From Hysterium pulicare CBS 123377 (lineage: Eukaryota; Ascomycota; Dothideomycetes; Hysteriales; Hysteriaceae): a stretch of 64,000 nucleotides of DNA. The stretch lies in the NCBI GenBank assembly GCA_000467715.1, contig AJFK01000215.1:1-64000 (forward strand). The letters run 5' to 3'. Positions 55,114 to 64,000 of this stretch are shown piece by piece (within the stretch, counting starts at the first letter, position 1; each line of letters starts with the position of its first letter). Position numbers and translations under genes: made by a program. The notes under the pieces were generated by a model. The model was not told where the DNA came from, did no database searches, and was given only the letters and a program-made list of their open reading frames with translations.

Positions 55114-56339
55114 CGTGATGTTCTCTTGTAATACGGATCCACGATATTCTTAGATTGGTAACGAAGTTGAGAAGGACGGTGCGAATTGATGGTTGGTTAC
55201 AAAGGAGATGCTGAACAGGTTTGTTTCCAAGAAGGAGTTCATCTACAAACAACGTAAGTGTTATCTATTACATGTTTGCTTGACTGCCAATCAAAAATAA
55301 GCCTTACATATGCTAATGAGTGTCCTAATGCGGTTTACAGGGCAATGTCTCATGATATAGTGGCTTGACTGCAAGAGCAACGTCCATGCTAACATGCGGA
55401 TAGGGGCCTGCATAGGTACTTTGCATGCCGATATTAGAACCACCTCTCATACCGCCGTTCGCACCATGTTCGTATTGAGGTCTCCGCTAGTGCTTCTCGC
55501 CCCTTCAAGTTCAGAATATACACATCCGAAGCCTTACACCATCAGCTATTAGTACCCATCTTCATATCCGGCCGTAAGGCTCACCGACCCTACCCATACC
55601 TGTCTTGTGCACTGTCCTAAGCAGTGCCTTTATGGATCCACTAAGAGTAGCTGTCGGATGGTAGCGAAGAGTGAAAGGTGGGTGTCAACAAAGGAGCTGT
55701 CTTCCATGCCTAAATCTAGGCTCTATGTTTACGGAGGTCATTTGAGGTGTGGGAAGCGAGATTTTTGGCGCCCGTATGCCTATAAGCACATAGCCCAGCT
55801 TCATTCCTCCCCATTTAGTTTCAGGTTGAGAAACAGCTTCTCTTTTTATATTAACTACTACTTTGCTTTTTCTAGTGCTAATAATTTACAAGACTCTTTG
55901 ATATAAAGTATCTTTGGGCTTTGGGAAATTAGATGAACGGCGCCTGCAGCGTGGTAGGTACATTTCCTTTGCTTATTGCTCTATTTCTAAATTCAGGTAG
56001 ATAAGAAAGATACTTAGTTTTTATTCATCTTCTATTTGAATTCTCTTCTACCTGTCTGGCTATAAGACTCTGCATGAGAAGCACACTCGAGCTCTGTGTT
56101 AGAGCCAAATGGTGCTTGTAGCCCCATGGTACATGTCTCTTGCCTTCTTCTCGGTTTTTAATGTGAAGTGGGTGGGAGAACCGGACTTAGCAAGCGCAAA
56201 GGCTTACCAGATAGGTCCGTACCCCTCCACTTCAATTGACATGGCAGCGCTAACGTCCTATCAACCCGCTCAAGTCTCCGTACGAAGTAAGAAACCACCA
56301 CCTACGTCTCGTTGATCAACTGACCCTCAGTCTTTGTAC
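55114..56339. other. spacer between family units C and D
   Basis: 1.2 kb, partly AT-rich (around 55840-55900). ORFs 55607-55906 and 56109-56315 (plus) have no motif. No NA-x-LYG relic was found. It is the widest gap in the array and could hide a strongly decayed unit. Confidence 0.4.
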
Positions 56340-56769
56340 CTACACCATAAGCATAAGAATCAACAGTCCAGTCTTCGCAAGGAAGAAGAACCTACGCAAT
56401 ACCGTATTAGCATCCTGAAACAACCCCTGAAGCAACGGCCGCATCGCCGACTCAAGATTTGCTCCATTACTCCTCCGCAACAACGTGCCGACCAGGCAAA
56501 GGGGTTGACGACCGGGAGGACCATCCTGTGTAAATCGAGCTTGCCAGCTATACCCGATTAGATTTACCGTGCGGAGTGAGCCCAGAAGACCGATGACGAT
56601 GTCGTATTTATCGTATTCGCTATCGATGTAGAGGGCTTTTGCGTTTGCTGGAGCAACATATCAATACAGAGGCACGGAGACGCTATTTATTCACGGATAT
56701 GCACGTACAATAGGCAAGGTCTTTCATGGTTTTGTATGTGTCCATCTCTTCCTTGGTAATGGATGCCAT
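56340..56769 (-). CDS. tandem family unit D
   Basis: Model: exons 56709-56769 and 56340-56647, 122 aa; 61-nt first exon, 61-nt intron (GTACGT...CTCCAG), junction T|CA. Exon 1: MASITKEEMDTYKTMKDLAY, very close to the unit A start (MSGITNEDM). Exon 2: NAKALYID, KYDIVIGL, a strand TVNLIGYSWQ, a Pro/Gly loop, and the helix ANLESAMRPLLQGLFQDANTVL, then a hydrophobic tail (FFFLAKTGLLILMLMV) not shared by other units and possibly beyond the real coding end. Function unknown. Confidence 0.72.
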
Positions 56770-57317
56770 GAGTTTTCGTTTGACTAAGGCATGCGTGGTA
56801 TGAGTGAGATGGCCAATGGTGTTTGGCACTGCTTGCTCTTACCTTGATGTAAGGGGATTTAATAATAATTGTGAGGGGGTGAGTTGTGTCTATCGCTGGG
56901 ACGCTACTCAGGCAGGAAAACTCTGGTGGCAAGTGGTTGTTGTTATAGCGCAGGTACTTTACGAGAGTACATTCACTCGTGATGTTGCTATAGGAGCCAA
57001 GCTAATCTAGATCTGCAGGAGATGGCTTGGTGTCACGGTCTTTCATATACATCCATCCGCCCCCTTCTATAATTAAAACACTAGAGGTTCTCGTTCCAGT
57101 AGAATCCGCTTCGCTTTCGGTCATTGACAATGTCTCGAAACAGACTTCCACGAGACTGAATAGAGGTGGAATGACCAGTCTTCTAGGTCGGCAAGGACTG
57201 ATCCCCTTGAAACTTCTCCCTAGACCGCTTCTCTTCTACAAGACAAGTCAGCTTGGTCATCTAACCTACTCAATCTGAGAAGATTTCACGTACCCATCGT
57301 TGCTCCTGCTTCGCTAC
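56770..57317. other. spacer between family units D and E
   Basis: 548 bp. It holds the unit D promoter and perhaps lost 3' parts of unit E. ORFs 56804-57010 and 57027-57278 (plus) are antisense and have no motif. Confidence 0.4.
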
Positions 57318-57582
57318 TCAACCACAGCGCCATAGTACCCAGCGCTTGGTGGCGAAGCCCAGTATCTGACCTTCTCCATTCTCATAGGCGACCAGGTATA
57401 CCTGATGCTCTTGATCGTCGGTGCCTGTGTGACACTGGACGATATCGTATTCGTGGTGTCCGCCGTAGAGTACTTTCGCATTTGCTGGAGGAGTGTTAAT
57501 ATAGGAGACTGAACGATCGCTGATTAACCCACCTAGCTAGCATTCTGTCTTTGAGAGGAATGTCCTCTGGGTGGTAATCCAT
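57318..57582 (-). pseudogene. tandem family unit E, incomplete
   Basis: Exon 1 candidate 57533-57582 encodes MDYHPEDIPLKDRMLA, and exon 2 (57318-57484) has the clearest core in the array: NAKVLYGG, YDIVQC, HQVYLVAYENG. But exon 1 ends in phase 2 while the core needs phase 1, and the frame stops before any AMxxLL helix. So it is either a broken copy or one whose true exons I cannot resolve. The core is well kept, so loss must be recent or the model wrong. Confidence 0.55.
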
Positions 57583-58464
57583 TCTGGGTTTGAGGTTGGA
57601 TCCGGTCAGTGGGAGTTTCAGAGGATGGGAGCTGGGGCACTGTTCTTAAAGCCCGAAGGCAGAACTCGATTGAATGTACTGGCATTGTATAGTCGTTTAG
57701 CTCACAAACAGAGTTTGATTTATCTATATTGGCAATCTTGATTGCCAGTAGTCTCAATTATCTTTCTTTCCATCCTTGTCAAGCAACAACATTTCTCTGA
57801 GCTTGCCATATCAAACTTACCTCTCTCAGCAGCTCTCCCTCCACCGAATGAACTTCTTCTAGATTCCCTTCTACGCGGAGAATCTCTGCTACACCCAAGC
57901 AACTCTATCAGCCGCAAGCAATCCGTCAAGTCCATTGAAACCAACCCGGAAAAGAGCCTTCTAGCAAAAGCTCCAATCTCCTCCAGCAGGATCCCCACAA
58001 GTTGTCTTTCCATAACCATGAGGTCACCCCAACACCTTCTTAGCCTGCAACTCTCCTTCTTCGCACCTGATACCAGTGATTTCGCGCAATAGCCTACAAG
58101 ATCTACCTCCCAGTGCATCAAAATCCGAAGAAGCCCGTCGCTACGTGCTAACCCACGGGAGAAGGGGTTCACGCTGGGGGCGAATGCCCTTCGAATCTCA
58201 CAATGATCATGGAATGCGACAAAAAGGAAAGATGTTGATTCTTGATATCGTCATGTACAAACTATTTGTTGGGAAGCCACCATGGGCTTTACAGATTTGA
58301 TTGGAACATTCCCGGAAATACAACTCCTTATAGGAACCCATGTCTATCCAGAAGAATTTAGCAGAGACATGATCTGCTATAGTGCCACTCGAAATTTCCA
58401 CTATACACTGCTTTGTTGACCATGGGTTCTGCTTTCAGCCCGTAATGAGATACATAAGTGTCGA
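57583..58464. other. spacer between family units E and F with an unassigned ORF
   Basis: 882 bp. A 150-codon minus frame (57720-58172) and a 116-codon plus frame (57742-58092) overlap antisense. The minus one has an amphipathic run (MERQLVGILLEEIGAFARRL) that could be a fragment of a larger helical protein, but no domain is identified and neither can be preferred. Confidence 0.35.
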
Positions 58465-59480
58465 CTAAGCTGGATAACCCATTGTATAGCTGCTTCGTCG
58501 CTGGGCAAAATGTGCAAGAGGATCGGTCATTGTCGGGGGACGAAGGGGGACGTTGGATGCCTGGGACCGATCTTCTGCAGTCGTACCTGGGCGAAGTGTC
58601 CTCCCAGGAGCAGGCGAAAGGAACGTAGCCGTGCGCGAAGGTTGGGGTCGAGCAGAGCCTGAAGAAGTCATACCACTAGCGCTCAGGCCTCCACGCGATG
58701 ATGGACCCAGTTTTGCAGTGCTGCTGATGGGCTTATGGCTTAAGTGAGCCTTCGCTAGCTTTCGGAGGTCATCCATTCCGACACGGTGGCGAGGATAGTC
58801 TGCTGGAGGCATCGTGCTACCGCCAGCGAAGGAGCGAGCATCATCCCGTTTCATTTCGGGTCCCTTGGCATCCTTGGACTTCTTGCCTTTCTTCTCGATC
58901 TTCTGCTCATTCTCCACCTCATTGTTCTCACCGGCGCCGGCGGCCTTCTCAGCTCCCTCCTTGTACATCTTGTGTGTAGTATTGCATATGGTTGAGTGAT
59001 CCGGTGCCTTCAAATCCTTCATCCAATTGCCATCCCCGGTGATCTTGTCTCCCTCCTGGATGTTGTTTTGGCCTTTAAAGACATAAATCAGTATGTTGCT
59101 AGTTCAATAGCTATAAAACAAAAAGGGGGATCCTACACAAAGCCGCGCACTGATGACTTTCAAGACCGACAAGAAGAGATTTCATCGCAGGGAGAACTGC
59201 ATTTGCTTCACTCTTACGTCTGACCTCACCCACACAGCCGAGCATAGGGACCTCCTGGCGCAGGTAGCTGAGCAAGTAGACCTGGTGGACTACCGGAGTG
59301 CTATGAGCATCCTTAAGGGCCACGACGTCGTAGTCGAAATTCGCGCCGTAAGTCATTTTGGCGAGTGCTTGAATGAGTGTTAGAGACGAAATCATGTGAA
59401 GAGAACGTGTGCTTACACAGGATTTGCGCTTTCAGGTTGTCGAATGCGGACATTTCCGCCATGGAGCCAAAGATAGGCAT
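58465..59480 (-). CDS. tandem family unit F with long basic Ser/Pro-rich extension
   Basis: Model: exons 59417-59480, 59137-59367 and 58465-59072, 300 aa; both introns in phase 1 (T|CA and T|GC). Exon 1: MPIFGSMAEMSAFDNLKAQIL. Exon 2 is the core: KMTYGANFDYDVVAL, then VVHQVYLLSYLRQE and the helix NAVLPAMKSLLVGLES. Exon 3 adds about 200 residues found in no other unit: IQEGDKITGDGNW, a Lys/Glu helix (EKKGKKSKDAKGPEMKRDD), an HRVGMDDLRKLAKAH patch and a Ser/Arg/Pro tail rich in SRTATF-like sites. The extension may be nuclear or signalling-related; this is inference. Same three-exon layout as unit H. Confidence 0.75.
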
Positions 59481-59599
59481 GTTGTTCAGTGAGAGAAGTG
59501 ATCGGTGTAGGTTCGGATGGCGTATATGTCAAGGCAAAGCGGCGTTGTATAAGGTGAGAGAGAACCGATGGTATAATGAAGATGCAATGTACGATATTC

Positions 59600-59709
59600 C
59601 CACCAGGCGACGGTGAAGTAGAGGTGAATAGTCTTGGCGCGAAGGCGTTTGCAGTACGAGCAAGACCGGTGAGATTAATTACTTGCTTGAACTCCTTCTC
59701 TGAAATCAT
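59600..59709 (-). pseudogene. tandem family unit G, short relic
   Basis: A frame starting MISEKEFKQVINL matches the exon 1 helix of other units (compare unit C ITAEEIEHFKQL). Only about 20 nt later comes ANAFAPRLF and then NIVHC, echoing NA-x-LYG and the YDIVxC strand. There is no proper intron between the parts and no terminal helix; the sequence runs on in frame without family features. It is best read as a decayed copy. Chance resemblance cannot be excluded. Confidence 0.3.
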
Positions 59710-60098
59710 GAAGTGCTTACTTGAGAATTCTTAAAGCAATGCTCGTTCAAGGAAGCTGCCGGAGCACTTCTATTCACCTAAAGTCGTCTGAAATCGCCCC
59801 CATGACTCTGCTTGTCAATGATACTTAGCCTGGTCACCGCTATTATCCAATGTTTAGGAGAGGTTGCACACTCTAGCACTTTTGATTCAAGTCTCAGAGA
59901 GTCTCTTATTCTGACGATGGTATGCCGGGCTACTTCTACCTTAACAAGGAGCCCATATCATTGATCCGAATGTACTGCCGAACTGACCCAGGAATGGCAC
60001 CATAGACATCACATCGTTATTGAAGACTCAGTATTTTCCGACCAACTCCGTCGTTACCACACTGTCCACCCTGACATCTGCAAGGAAGTCTAGGACTA
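59710..60098. other. spacer between relic G and unit H
   Basis: 389 bp, no ORF, repeat or motif recognised. 3' flank of unit H. Confidence 0.45.
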
Positions 60099-60840
60099 TT
60101 ATTGCTCCCCTAGAGGATAGATTGGCTCGTACTCCATTCCCGGGCAGAGACGTCGAAGGTGCGCAATCTGGCTGTTGATCTTAGCCACGTAAGCCGCCTT
60201 CTCGGCTTCCCTACGAATGGGATCCTGCTCGTCGCTGTAGAAGGGACGGACCAGGAAAGGACGAATCCCACTGCAGCGCGCGTTCTTCGGCATCTCCGTT
60301 AAATTGGATTTCCCGCCGTCGTTTGTCGCATGCTGAGATTTTTCCATGGATTCAGAAGCAGAGTCGGCACCTTCAGCGCTATCGTTGGCCGGTGTTGGGA
60401 TTGGCATTGCCTTTTTTCCGTTTTCTTCTGTGCCTGAACCACTAAGTTAGCTCGCTTCTAGGTCCAGACTACTTGCAAGTACCTACAAATTTTCTTGTAG
60501 ACATGTTTCTGCGTCTTCTCCAAAAGATTCTCCATAGCAAGATTGACGGTTAGGGCCTCATCGCTCTTCTCCAGCACTGGTACCTTTGGCGCGCTGACTT
60601 CGCAGACATAGCTGGTCAAGCAGACCTGAAAGGTAGACCCCTTGGAATAGCAGGTCACGATGTCGTACTTGGCATTGCCATAGAGCTTCGTAGCATTCGC
60701 TGAGTATTGAATTAATGGGATTAGCCTTCACTGCCCAAGTTTTTGACAGTGAGACAAGGAGGAATAGGGGACTCACAAATGATCATCTTCTTTAGTCCCT
60801 CGAAGATCTGGATCATTTTGACGGTGATGTTCGTCATCAT
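60099..60840 (-). CDS. tandem family unit H with short C-terminal extension
   Basis: Model: exons 60777-60840, 60487-60699 and 60099-60433, 203 aa; both introns phase 1 (T|CG and T|GC). Using the second of two tandem Met codons gives the family's 61-nt exon 1. Exon 1: TVKMIQIFEGLKKMII. Exon 2: NATKLYGN, KYDIVTCYSK, TFQVCLTSYVCEV, and helix LTVNLAMENLLEKTQKHVYKK. Exon 3: a Ser/Ala/Glu linker, then GIRPFLVRPFYSDEQDP, a helix RREAEKAAYVAKINSQIAHLRRL and CPGMEYEPIYP. The exon 3 extension differs from that of F although intron position and phase agree. Right end of the array. Confidence 0.75.
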
Positions 60841-61405
60841 GAGTCTTCGCGGTTGGATACAGACTTCGATGAGCAAACAAGTGGTTGGTTGAAAGTGAGC
60901 AGCCCAGAAGGCAATAGATCGGTGGTATTGAACGAGATAGCCGACGTTATACCGGACCTTGTCGTTGCCTAGGTGAGTCAAAAAGAAGTGAATGGTGAGC
61001 TTCATCGCAGCCATATCAGGCACGCTTATTGGTCTGTTGCGGCACGAAGCAATCCGAGAATGAGAGGAGATGCAGAGCCTCAAGTGGGATCTATTTTTTA
61101 CGGTTCGGGAAGCTCTTTGACACCGGTGGTTGCCATCTCCCGGACAGTACACCATAAAACGGGCTATGTTATTATACGAGGCACAAAAAAGAAGATGAAA
61201 TTTAGTTACGACATTGTAAAGTTATTATATGAGCGTCTTCTTGCTTACCAATACAAGATATGATGCCAATCAAACGCCTCTAGTGCTATATATACAGCTA
61301 AGATACCAGCATTCCTATTTATCGTCTTTACATATCATACATCCTTTCACAGGTATCTGGACGCCCAGAGGGTTTCAAAATCGATTCGGGAGCGGATCTT
61401 CTATA
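60841..61405. other. spacer between unit H and mL49 gene
   Basis: 565 bp. A minus ORF continues upstream from unit H to 61155 (MVYCPGDGN...), probably leader sequence. The stretch 61150-61330 is AT-rich. No other gene. Confidence 0.45.
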
Positions 61406-62194
61406 TCAAAGACCTTTTGACTCCAGGTATTTCGTAATCGTATCTTTATGGGAGCCCTGCAGAAGGAGAAGTTAGCGAGCCTGTTAAAGCGCAGTTCCAT
61501 GTAGAAACCGGAAGTTGCAACTGACCTTGACAACAAGATTTCCAGTCAGCGGGTTGATTATAATATCTTTCTTCCGCTGAACCTGCAGCAGCTCCTTCAG
61601 TTCATCCCTCAAGGTCTGCGCATCCCCCGTAATCTTCCTGACTAATGTCTGATGGAGATTTCCACCTCGCTTGAAGTCAGTATAGATAGGCAAATTGTTC
61701 GTGACCGTGCGTGCGACATGGAATTTTAGCTTTTCTGGCACTGGCGCTGGAGTCTCTGGTACCGGGGCCACCTCTTTCGGGGAAGCACGCAGTTTCACGC
61801 TTCTGGAAGGTTTGAAGGGTTTTCGGGGGCGTTTGGATGGTAGTCGCGGTTTTGGCGCTGGTGCTTGGGCGCTATCAGCATCTGTAGACGCTTCTGCTGC
61901 GGCGATGTCGGCGGCACGAGAAGCTTCTTTCGGGGTTTGAGGGATAGGAGATTTCGATATAGAGGCGGAGGAAGAGGCGGCAGCGGGTTGTGGAACGGTG
62001 GCGCTTATTGTTGAAGTTATAGATGCTAGATAGCAATTAGAAAGAGTTAACTTCAAGGTAAATTGGCTTGGACAAGACGTACATTCGACTCGTAGTCTTG
62101 ATGCGGTGGAAAAGCGGAGGAGTTGGCGGAAGGTTGACGGTCTAGGAGGGCCCAAAGGCCGCAGAAATGGGAGAATTGGCTGCGAGAGAGCCAT
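61406..62194 (-). CDS. IMG2: mitochondrial large ribosomal subunit protein mL49 (IMG2)
   Basis: Model: exons 62083-62194, 61526-62025 and 61406-61456, 220 aa. Start MALSQPILPFLRPLG with an Arg-rich mitochondrial presequence. The 57-nt first intron (GTACGT...CTATCTAG) is a multiple of three and was left open in the simple frame. An Ala/Pro/Lys-rich linker leads to the family domain: KFHVARTVTNNLPIYTDFKRGGNLHQ, then LVRKITGDAQTLRDELKELL, IINPLTGNLVVKG, and the last exon supplies GSHKDTITKYLESKGL, the usual end. It is a structural protein of the mitochondrial large ribosomal subunit. The longer frame beginning at 62401 is upstream noise. Divergent from eIF3e with 269 bp between starts. Confidence 0.93.
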
Positions 62195-62463
62195 TGGGTC
62201 TTGGATAACACGCAAACGCCCCGTGAACAATAGATATCCCGGAGATACGTTTAGAGACTGGGGTGGTGTTGATGGATGGAAGTCACAAGTGACGATGGCC
62301 GGTCCAACACCACAAAAATTTAGCGAGCCAATTCCCGGCGGCGCGCACAGAACCTCATTGTTCACTTCAACAACAACAACCCCCACCAAAGAACTTTCCA
62401 CACATCCACAACTGCGACAGCTCCTCTTCGCGCGATCGGCTCTGCTGCGAAAAGAACTACATT

Positions 62464-63906
62464 ATGGCGGAAAATGGCACAGACGGTGTCTCGGACATCG
62501 TAGAACAATACAACCTCCTCCCAAAACTGATTCCCAACCTCGACCGACACCTAATCTACCCTCTTCTGAACTTCAGCCCAGACGAAGACAGTGAGCTGCC
62601 AGTCTCTCAGAGGAAGCTCCTACTCGAACTGCTCAAACCCACCAATATGACCGATTTCGTGGGCCAACTGGACCAAGACATTCGCGGTCTTGATGAGATG
62701 CCTGAGGAGTACCAGAAGAAGCGGGCGAATGTTCTGAAGCAGCGGGATCAGTTGGAGCAGGATACAGAGAAGATATTAGGGTTGTTGGAGGATGAACAGG
62801 TGTTATCGAATTTGCGGAGTGACAAGACGCAGAATTTTGCGTACCTGAAGGAGAACCATGGTGTCACGGTTGAGATGGTGAACCAGCTGTATGAGTTCGG
62901 AAACTTTCAGTATAGCTGTGGTGTGTATCCGCATGCAGCAGAGCTCTTGTATCGATTCAGGATATTGGTAAGTTTTTAATCGGGTGTTTGTTGAGCACGG
63001 CGTCTGCTGAGATGTATGGAACGGATACTGATGTTCAACATAGTCTTCAGACAACGACAAAGTAGCCGAAGCCACCTGGGGTAAACTTGCCTCCGAAATC
63101 CTCTCCGTAAACTGGGAGGCCGCCATGGAAGAGATTAAAAAGCTGCAAGAATCAATCGACACGCGTCTCTTCGCCAATCCTCTCGCGCAACTCCAGCACC
63201 GCACTTGGCTGATCCACTGGTCGCTATTCCCTTTCTTCAACTACGACGGCGCAAAGGATACTCTCACAGACATGTTCTTTTCCCCGACCTACATCAACAC
63301 AATCCAAACGAACTGCCCCTGGATCTTGCGATACTTAGCAGCTGCGGTCATTACGAACAGGAACAAGGCTCGCAATTCGAACCAGTATCAGAAGCAACTC
63401 AAGGATTTGGTTAGGATAGTTAGGCAGGAAGGGTATGAATACCGAGACCCAGTGACCGACTTCATCAAAGCGCTCTACATCGATTTCGACTTCGAGGAGG
63501 CGCAGAAGAAACTTTCAGAAACAGAAGAGATACTCAAAAATGATTTCTTCCTACTTGGAACCGCGGATGTCTTCGTGGACTCGGCTAGACATTTGATTTC
63601 GGAATCATACTGCAAGATCCATCAGAGAATCGACATCAAGTATGTTCCCTTCCACTTCCTACTATCAGTGATATGTGCTAATTATGATATAGCGATCTTT
63701 CAACCCGTCTCGGCCTCTCCCAAGATGAAGGTGAGAAATGGATCGTCAACCTCATCCGGGATACCCGTGTCGACGCCAAAATCGACTACCAAGCCGGCAC
63801 AGTTGTCATGAACCATCCCCCGCAATCCGTCTACCAGCAAGTGATCGAACGAACCAAAGGCGGCTTTTTCCGAACGCAGGTGCTCAGTGCTGCTGTAGCA
63901 AAGTGA
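62464..63906 (+). CDS. int6: translation initiation factor eIF3 subunit e (Int6)
   Basis: Model: exons 62464-62967, 63044-63639 and 63693-63906, 437 aa, normal family length. The N-terminal helical repeats show [20 protein letters not shown], then [15 protein letters not shown], and [29 protein letters not shown]. Exon 2 continues with [35 protein letters not shown] and [16 protein letters not shown]. The PCI domain at the end has [17 protein letters not shown]-like sequence ([14 protein letters not shown]), [14 protein letters not shown] and [31 protein letters not shown], the winged-helix part. eIF3e sits in the eIF3 PCI/MPN core on the 40S ribosome. All junctions canonical (codon AA|C for the last). 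Confidence 0.96.
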
Positions 63907-64000
63907 GCTTTCCATCGTGATGGATTCGTTTATGCAGCGTTAGATCCCGACTACGAGGGGCTAGGGAGCAGGCGTGGGGATGCGGGTATCATGTGAAGGG
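63907..64000. other. 3' flank of eIF3e to window end
   Basis: 94 bp downstream of the eIF3e stop. No feature seen. Confidence 0.5.

Noticed and set aside
57720-58172. 150-codon minus-strand ORF with amphipathic helix
   Set aside because: An equally long antisense ORF exists, no domain is recognised, and family motifs of the array are absent.
60841-61155. Upstream extension of the unit H frame (MVYCPGDGN...)
   Set aside because: It precedes the family-typical start at 60840/60837 and shows no family feature; treated as leader.
62195-62401. N-terminal extension of mL49 to an ATG at 62401
   Set aside because: It would place 69 extra residues before a good mitochondrial presequence and runs into the shared promoter with eIF3e.
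1-64000. tRNA, rRNA, CRISPR, LTR or DNA-transposon copies
   Set aside because: I found no TPsiC/A-box pairs in tRNA spacing, no array-type repeats, no long terminal repeats and no transposase or reverse-transcriptase motifs in any frame I read.

Overview
The window is nuclear DNA of a filamentous ascomycete (Pezizomycotina; a leotiomycete-type fungus is my guess, not proven). Evidence: dense genes on both strands, many 48-80 nt introns with GTRNGY donors and CTRAY-like branch sites, a fungal Zn2Cys6 factor, and fungal versions of Mam33, Tma16, AcrB, Sec14 and Ccr4. Gene models below were built by hand from splice signals and frame checks. I saw no rRNA, tRNA, CRISPR array or intact transposon.

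Layout. 0-3 kb: a small two-exon gene that looks like a remote member of the family described below, and a lysine-rich nuclear-type protein. 3-10 kb: EXO1 and TMA16 (divergent), then MAM33 and the citrate carrier CTP1 (divergent, both mitochondrial). 10-21 kb: a Zn2Cys6 regulator, a doubtful gene remnant, an A/B-barrel (ABM-like) protein, a BTB/POZ protein, a three-KH-domain RNA-binding protein and a coiled-coil protein resembling kinetochore CENP-K/Sim4. 21-36 kb: a signal-peptide/Ser-Thr-stalk/TM protein, long gene-poor stretches, a CP2/Grainyhead factor, a large disordered protein and a 49-residue secreted peptide. 36-49 kb: a degenerate amidoligase-like protein, SEC14, CCR4, a SAM methyltransferase, an LYRM5/ETFRF1-like LYR protein and a mitochondrial hotdog thioesterase (divergent pair). 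49-52 kb: acrB. 61-64 kb: mitochondrial ribosomal protein mL49 (IMG2) and eIF3e (divergent).

Between acrB and mL49 lies the most unusual part: about 8 kb (52.77-60.84 kb) holding eight related minus-strand units of a small fast-evolving gene family that I do not recognise. Each unit has a first exon of about 61 nt coding for a short helix, a phase-1 intron, then a core opening with an 'NA-x-x-LYG' motif, a 'YDIV' strand, a 'QVYLV-like' strand and a terminal amphipathic 'A-M-x-x-L-L' helix. Two units (F and H) carry a further phase-1 intron and different C-terminal extensions. Three (C, E, G) look broken. Sequence identity between units is very low while intron position and phase are kept, as expected for an old, quickly diverging tandem family. 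A possible ninth unit lies at 387-786 on the plus strand.

The housekeeping genes cover separate tasks: DNA repair (EXO1), translation and ribosome biogenesis (TMA16, eIF3e, mL49), mitochondrial metabolism (MAM33, CTP1, LYRM5-like, thioesterase), mRNA decay (CCR4), lipid transfer (SEC14) and ubiquitin-linked signalling (AcrB). Several form divergent pairs with 270-500 bp shared upstream regions.
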